Positions 5,537 through 8,540 of a stretch of 8,540 bases of DNA are shown piece by piece (the first letter of the stretch is position 1; each line of letters opens with the position of its first letter). The stretch lies in assembly GCA_024697505.1 (NCBI GenBank), contig JAILFQ010000243.1, positions 1-8,540 on the forward strand, written 5' to 3'. The stretch is from Lachnospiraceae bacterium (GTDB lineage: Bacteria; Bacillota; Clostridia; Lachnospirales; Lachnospiraceae). A program made the position numbers and the translations under genes. A model generated the notes under the pieces. That model made no database searches and was not told the DNA's origin. It saw only the letters and a program-made list of their open reading frames with translations.

Positions 5537-6969
5537 GCGTTGAGAAAAATGTGGGAGGAATAGAGGGGCTCCTTGTTATTACACCTACGGTGCATGAGGA
5601 CAATCGCGGCTTCGTAATGGAAAGCTTTAACGAAAGAGATATTCTTGAAGAAGCGGGACTTACCTGTAAATTTGTACAGGAAAACCACGTGTGCTCTAAA
5701 AAAGGCGTTATAAGAGGTATGCACTACCAGAAAACTCAGCCACAGGGAAAACTTTTAAGAGCGGTTGTGGGAGAGGTTTATGATGTTGCATTTGACCTTA
5801 GACCGGATTCTGCCACCTACGGAAAGTGGTTTGGCATTACTCTTTCCGCAGAAAATAAAAAACAGTTTTACATTCCCGCAGGCTTTGCTCATGGCTTTGT
5901 AAGCTTATCCGACAATTCCGAGCTTATATATAAACTTACGGACTTTTATAAACCGGGAGATGACGCAGGTCTGCGCTACAACGACCCTTCCATGGAAATA
6001 GAATGGCCCGGTCCAAAAAGTTTTGCGAAGAAAAATTATATTGTAAACGAAAGAGACGCAAACTGGCCGGACTTTAAAAAGACTGTTAAGGTCCTGGTAA
6101 CCGGTGCCAGCGGGCTTCTCGGAAGCGAAGTTATAAAAGAACTTGAAAGAAGAAATGCTGTTTCCAAACAGGGAGATATTTACTTTCAAATTTTTGCCCC
6201 AAGCCATGCAAGGCTGGAGATAAGAGACCAGATACAAACAGACCGTTATTTTGACGAAGTAAAGCCGGACCTTGTTTTCCACAACGCGGCTTATTCCAAA
6301 GTTGACGGAGCAGAAATTTCCAAAGAAGAATGCAGAAGAATTAACATAGACGGAACCAGAAATCTTGCAGAGGCAGCAAAAAAACATGGCGCAAAATTCC
6401 TTTACATAAGTACGGACTATGTTTTTGACGGAGACGCCAAAGAACCATACGAAACAAATGATACCACCTGCCCTATAAACACCTACGGAAAAACTAAAAG
6501 GGACGGGGAAAATGTTGTTAAGGAACTTCTTACGGAATATTATATTCTTCGGGTTTCCTGGCTTATTGGAAGCAAGGGTAAAAACTTTCTTACAACCATG
6601 TTAAACCTTGCCAAAAAAGGAGAAGAGATTAAGGTTGTCTGCGACCAGTACGGCTCTCCTACAAGCATAAAAGACCTGGCAGGGTTTATGTGTGACGTGG
6701 CGGTTACAGACAAATACGGAATATACCACGTTACAAACGAGGGCTTCTGTTCCTGGTACGAGCTTGCAGAGGAAATTTTTAAGGCAGCAGGCATTAAGGC
6801 AAAGCTTAAAGCTGTAACAAGCGAAGAATATGAAAGCAAAGCAAACAGACCAAAAAATTCCAGACTTTCCAAGGCTTGTCTGGACAGAAACGGATTTAAG
6901 CGACTTCCGGACTGGAAAGATGCAGTTGCTAAGATTGTGGAGGAAATTAATTTAGATGGACAAGATTAA
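5524..6969 (+). CDS. rfbCD: Fused dTDP-4-keto-6-deoxyglucose 3,5-epimerase / dTDP-4-keto-rhamnose reductase
   Basis: One 481-residue protein appears to hold the last two steps of dTDP-L-rhamnose synthesis. Residues 1 to about 187 are an RmlC cupin epimerase: RGMHYQ with catalytic-type H67, IPAGFAHGF (117-125), conserved tyrosines Y136 and Y142, and D178, the likely partner of the base. Residues about 188-481 are an RmlD reductase: Rossmann motif TGASGLLG (193-200), HNAAYSKVDGAE (253-264), S296-T297-D298 in STDYVFDG, and the Y321/K325 pair in YGKTK. The join has almost no linker and no in-frame ATG, GTG or TTG at the junction, so it reads as a real single chain. Both halves keep their key residues. 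The first ATG at 5524 overlaps the end of rfbA by 13 nt. In most bacteria these are two genes, rfbC and rfbD; neither is seen separately here. Confidence 0.95.
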   Translation: MSQISVEKNVGGIEGLLVITPTVHEDNRGFVMESFNERDILEEAGLTCKFVQENHVCSKKGVIRGMHYQKTQPQGKLLRAVVGEVYDVAFDLRPDSATYGKWFGITLSAENKKQFYIPAGFAHGFVSLSDNSELIYKLTDFYKPGDDAGLRYNDPSMEIEWPGPKSFAKKNYIVNERDANWPDFKKTVKVLVTGASGLLGSEVIKELERRNAVSKQGDIYFQIFAPSHARLEIRDQIQTDRYFDEVKPDLVFHNAAYSKVDGAEISKEECRRINIDGTRNLAEAAKKHGAKFLYISTDYVFDGDAKEPYETNDTTCPINTYGKTKRDGENVVKELLTEYYILRVSWLIGSKGKNFLTTMLNLAKKGEEIKVVCDQYGSPTSIKDLAGFMCDVAVTDKYGIYHVTNEGFCSWYELAEEIFKAAGIKAKLKAVTSEEYESKANRPKNSRLSKACLDRNGFKRLPDWKDAVAKIVEEINLDGQD

Positions 6970-7492
6970 AGAACTTTTTAAGAAATATAAAGAAGCAATT
7001 ATGTACCTTATATTCGGTGGCTTAACAACTGTGGTAAATTGGATAGTTTACTGGATCTTTGACAAAGTGTTTGCCGGAGAGGCGGCAGTGGAAGAAGCTG
7101 CGGCAGCTGCCGGAACTTTTGAAGGAGCTTTAGACACACTGGCTGCAAAAGGTGCTGCCGGAATAATAGCCTGGTTTGCGGCGGTTGCTTTTGCCTATGT
7201 TACAAACAGGCAGTTTGTTTTTTCTGAAAGAGCACATGGCGCAAAAGGTGTAACCATAGAATGTGCAAAATTTTTTGGCGCAAGGGTTCTTACCGGTGTT
7301 ATAGAAATTCTTGGTGTTCCTCTTCTTATTATAATCGGTCTTAAGGCGCAGGTGCTTGGTCTTGACGTTGCAAAACTTATAATAAGTATAATAATAATTG
7401 TTTTAAACTATGTTTTCAGCAAGCTCTTTGTTTTCAAAAAGAATAAGGACAAGGCTGAAGATGCTTTAGATGAAAAGAAAGGTGAAGAATAA
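6956..7492 (+). CDS. GtrA-family membrane protein
   Basis: The 178-residue integral membrane protein resembles the GtrA family (PF04138), small four-helix proteins linked to moving or handling polyprenyl-phosphate-linked sugars during glycan modification. Hydrophobic segments lie at about 14-36, 67-89, 107-130 and 136-160. The family-like IFGGLTTVVNW is in the first and FAYVTNRQFVF ends the second. Most relatives are about 120-150 residues; the excess here is an Ala/Glu-rich loop (about 40-66) between the first two helices and a charged C-terminal tail. The ATG at 6956 overlaps the end of rfbCD by 14 nt, with GGAGGA at 6939-6944. Its place in the rhamnose operon suggests a role in rhamnose-containing glycan assembly, but the substrate cannot be read from the sequence. 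Confidence 0.88.
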   Translation: MDKIKELFKKYKEAIMYLIFGGLTTVVNWIVYWIFDKVFAGEAAVEEAAAAAGTFEGALDTLAAKGAAGIIAWFAAVAFAYVTNRQFVFSERAHGAKGVTIECAKFFGARVLTGVIEILGVPLLIIIGLKAQVLGLDVAKLIISIIIIVLNYVFSKLFVFKKNKDKAEDALDEKKGEE

Positions 7493-7665
7493 TGGCTCAG
7501 TGTGACGACTGCCAGTTTTTGGCCTATGATGAAGAATATGACGAATACTATTGTTCTGTAGATATGGACGAGGATGAATATGCAAAGTTTATGGAAAGCG
7601 AAGCAAAGCCGGAATGCCCATATTACAAAAATGGAAATGAGTATTTAATTACAAGAAAACAGTAA
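7492..7665 (+). CDS. Small Cys/Asp/Glu-rich protein, DUF6472-like
   Basis: The 57-residue product begins MAQCDDCQFLAYDEEYDEYY and has four cysteines at 4, 7, 21 and 42, an acidic DMDEDEYAKF block, a CPYYK motif and a basic ITRKQ end. From memory this pattern matches a small clostridial family named DUF6472; the family number should be checked. The cysteine spacing (CxxC, then two more Cys) suggests metal binding, which is inference. The ATG shares one base with the gtrA-family stop (TAATG), and AAAGGTG at 7478-7484 lies 7 nt upstream, so translation is probably coupled. There is no signal peptide or membrane segment. Its function is unknown; it is the last gene of the rhamnose operon, before a terminator. 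Confidence 0.85.
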   Translation: MAQCDDCQFLAYDEEYDEYYCSVDMDEDEYAKFMESEAKPECPYYKNGNEYLITRKQ

Positions 7666-7710
7666 AAGAAGAAAGCAGTAAAAGAGTAAAACAATAAATT
7701 TGTAAATCGA

Positions 7711-7741
7711 ACCCTTCCTACCAATAGTGGAAGGGTTTTTG
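7711..7741 (+). terminator. Terminator of the rhamnose operon
   Basis: ACCCTTCC (7711-7718) pairs with GGAAGGGT (7729-7736) over 8 bp around a 10-nt loop, followed directly by a T-run ending at 7740. It lies 45 nt after the stop of the small Cys-rich gene and closes the operon that began at rfbB. Confidence 0.87.
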
Positions 7742-7821
7742 AAATTATATATTATTTTAAAAAAATGCGTGGAAAAAACATTCCTTTTTCGTATAAAAAT
7801 TCGGGCTTTTTTTATGGGAAA

Positions 7822-7870
7822 TATTTACCATGCCTTATTTTATCGGCAAATGATAAAAATACGGTAAATA
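7822..7870. promoter_or_regulatory. Concentric inverted repeats upstream of the cpsB-type promoter
   Basis: The outer arms TATTTACC (7822-7829) and GGTAAATA (7863-7870) are perfect 8-bp inverted repeats. Nested inside are TTTTATC (7838-7844) and GATAAAA (7852-7858), perfect 7-bp arms with a 7-nt centre. The two dyads share nearly the same centre (about 7846 and 7848) and end 11 bp before the -35 box. This placement suits an activator or repressor site, but AT-rich DNA gives such dyads by chance fairly often. Confidence 0.4.
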
Positions 7871-7881
7871 CCTTTACTTTC

Positions 7882-7909
7882 TTGACATTGCGGGCCTTTA
7901 GTATATAAT
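7882..7909 (+). promoter_or_regulatory. Sigma-70/SigA-type promoter for the cpsB-like gene
   Basis: A consensus -35 box TTGACA (7882-7887) and a consensus -10 box TATAAT (7904-7909) are separated by 16 bp. Transcription should start near 7916, leaving a leader of about 60 nt before the ATG at 7975. It is the clearest promoter in the window and separates the phosphatase gene from the rhamnose operon. Confidence 0.85.
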
Positions 7910-7974
7910 AATATAGCGACACTGTAAATTTATGTGTGGTACTTTGCGCTTTTTGCGCCTTAGGCGGTATTTTA

Positions 7975-8540
7975 ATGAAAGATTTTACGGATATACACAA
8001 TCACATCTTCCTTGGTGCGGACGATGCGGACGAAGACTATGAAGAAGGAATAAAGCTTTTGCAAAGAGCATATGATGACGGGGTAAGCACTATAATATGC
8101 ACTCCTCACTTCAGACACTTTTCCGGAAGAAAAAATCTTTCTTACATAAAGGATTTATTTGAGGACTTCAAAGGAGAAGCAGAAAAAAAGGTCCCGGGCC
8201 TTAATTTGCACCTTGGCCAGGAGCTTGTTTACTGTACTCAGCTTCCTCGTCTTATAGAAGACGGAGAAGTACTTACACTTGCAAACTCCTCCTATGTACT
8301 TGTGGAATTTTCGCCAAAAGTGGAATTTACAGACATGGAGTTTGGGATAGAGCAGCTTTTAAATATTAATAAAAAGCCGATTTTGGCACATGTAGAACGC
8401 TACGAATGTCTTGCTTACGACAACATGGAAAGCATAATAAGGCTTAGAGATATGGGGGCATATCTTCAGGCGGACAGCGAGGCGGTGCTTGGGAACAGCG
8501 GGGGAATGCAGACGGCTTTTACTAAAAAACTGCTTAAGGA
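7975..8540 (+). CDS. cpsB: CpsB/YwqE-type PHP-domain tyrosine-protein phosphatase (partial, 3' end outside window)
   Basis: The gene runs off the window after 188 codons; the family is usually about 240-260 residues. Members are metal-dependent phosphatases that remove phosphate from tyrosines of the CpsD/YwqD-type kinase controlling capsule or exopolysaccharide assembly. Visible metal-ligand motifs are DIHNHIFLG (H8, H10) followed by D16 and D17, CTPHF (H45), LGQELVY (E83) and AHVERY (H139); a DSEAVLG stretch follows near the end. The usual DDG after the first motif is DDA here. AGGCGG at 7962-7967 lies 7 nt before the ATG. It has its own promoter. No kinase or chain-length regulator precedes it, so partners, if any, should lie to the right. 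The symbol is given by family resemblance. Confidence 0.88.
   Translation, partial: MKDFTDIHNHIFLGADDADEDYEEGIKLLQRAYDDGVSTIICTPHFRHFSGRKNLSYIKDLFEDFKGEAEKKVPGLNLHLGQELVYCTQLPRLIEDGEVLTLANSSYVLVEFSPKVEFTDMEFGIEQLLNINKKPILAHVERYECLAYDNMESIIRLRDMGAYLQADSEAVLGNSGGMQTAFTKKLLK

Noticed and set aside
7742..7881. Small reverse-strand gene or riboswitch in the AT-rich gap after the operon terminator
   Set aside because: The reverse frame across 7812-8000 has low-complexity composition and overlaps the promoter and the cpsB-like start; no known riboswitch core was recognised.

Overview
The window looks like the chromosome of a low-to-moderate GC Firmicute of class Clostridia, most likely Lachnospiraceae-like (Butyrivibrio or a relative). 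The reasons are AT-leaning codons with much AGA, ATA, CTT and GGA, strong AGGAGG-type ribosome sites, some TTG starts, an intracellular GH51 arabinofuranosidase, a response regulator with a SARP-like C-terminus, and a tiny Cys/Asp/Glu-rich protein typical of this class. This placement comes from reading the proteins, not from a database search. No mobile element, CRISPR array, tRNA or rRNA was seen.

Layout. (1) Bases 51-80 hold a terminator from an upstream unit. Bases about 81-454 are non-coding and repeat-rich: a 17-bp exact tandem duplication, three 46-47-bp direct repeats with a decayed fourth copy, and a short 9-bp duplication. (2) Bases 455-2677 encode a GH51 alpha-L-arabinofuranosidase, apparently cytoplasmic, with both catalytic glutamates and an unusual low-complexity Ser/Ala/Asn insertion. 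(3) Bases 2807-3586 encode an orphan response regulator (receiver plus winged helix plus the start of a SARP-type domain), followed by a terminator-like hairpin at 3601-3632. (4) Bases 3658-7665 are one tightly packed operon: rfbB, a short rfbA, a fused rfbC-rfbD, a GtrA-family membrane protein, and a 57-residue Cys/Asp/Glu-rich protein. It ends at a terminator at 7711-7741. (5) A clean sigma-70-type promoter (7882-7909), preceded by concentric inverted repeats, drives a CpsB/YwqE-type PHP tyrosine phosphatase that runs off the end of the window.

How it fits together. The operon makes dTDP-L-rhamnose from glucose-1-phosphate and dTTP: RfbA activates the sugar, RfbB dehydrates it, and the RfbC-RfbD fusion epimerises and reduces it. 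The GtrA-like protein is a candidate for moving lipid-linked sugars across the membrane. The CpsB-type phosphatase suggests that a capsule or exopolysaccharide locus continues to the right. The arabinofuranosidase and response regulator on the left look like a separate unit concerned with plant polysaccharide use and regulation.

Overall assessment: most of the window is recognisable cell-envelope and glycan metabolism. The points that deserve a second look are the RmlC-RmlD fusion beside a C-terminally short RmlA, the repeat array that seems to reach into the GH51 start region, the duplicated low-complexity insertion in GH51, the hairpin just before rfbB with no visible promoter after it, and the small Cys-rich protein coupled to GtrA. 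I see no clear evidence of a wholly new system.
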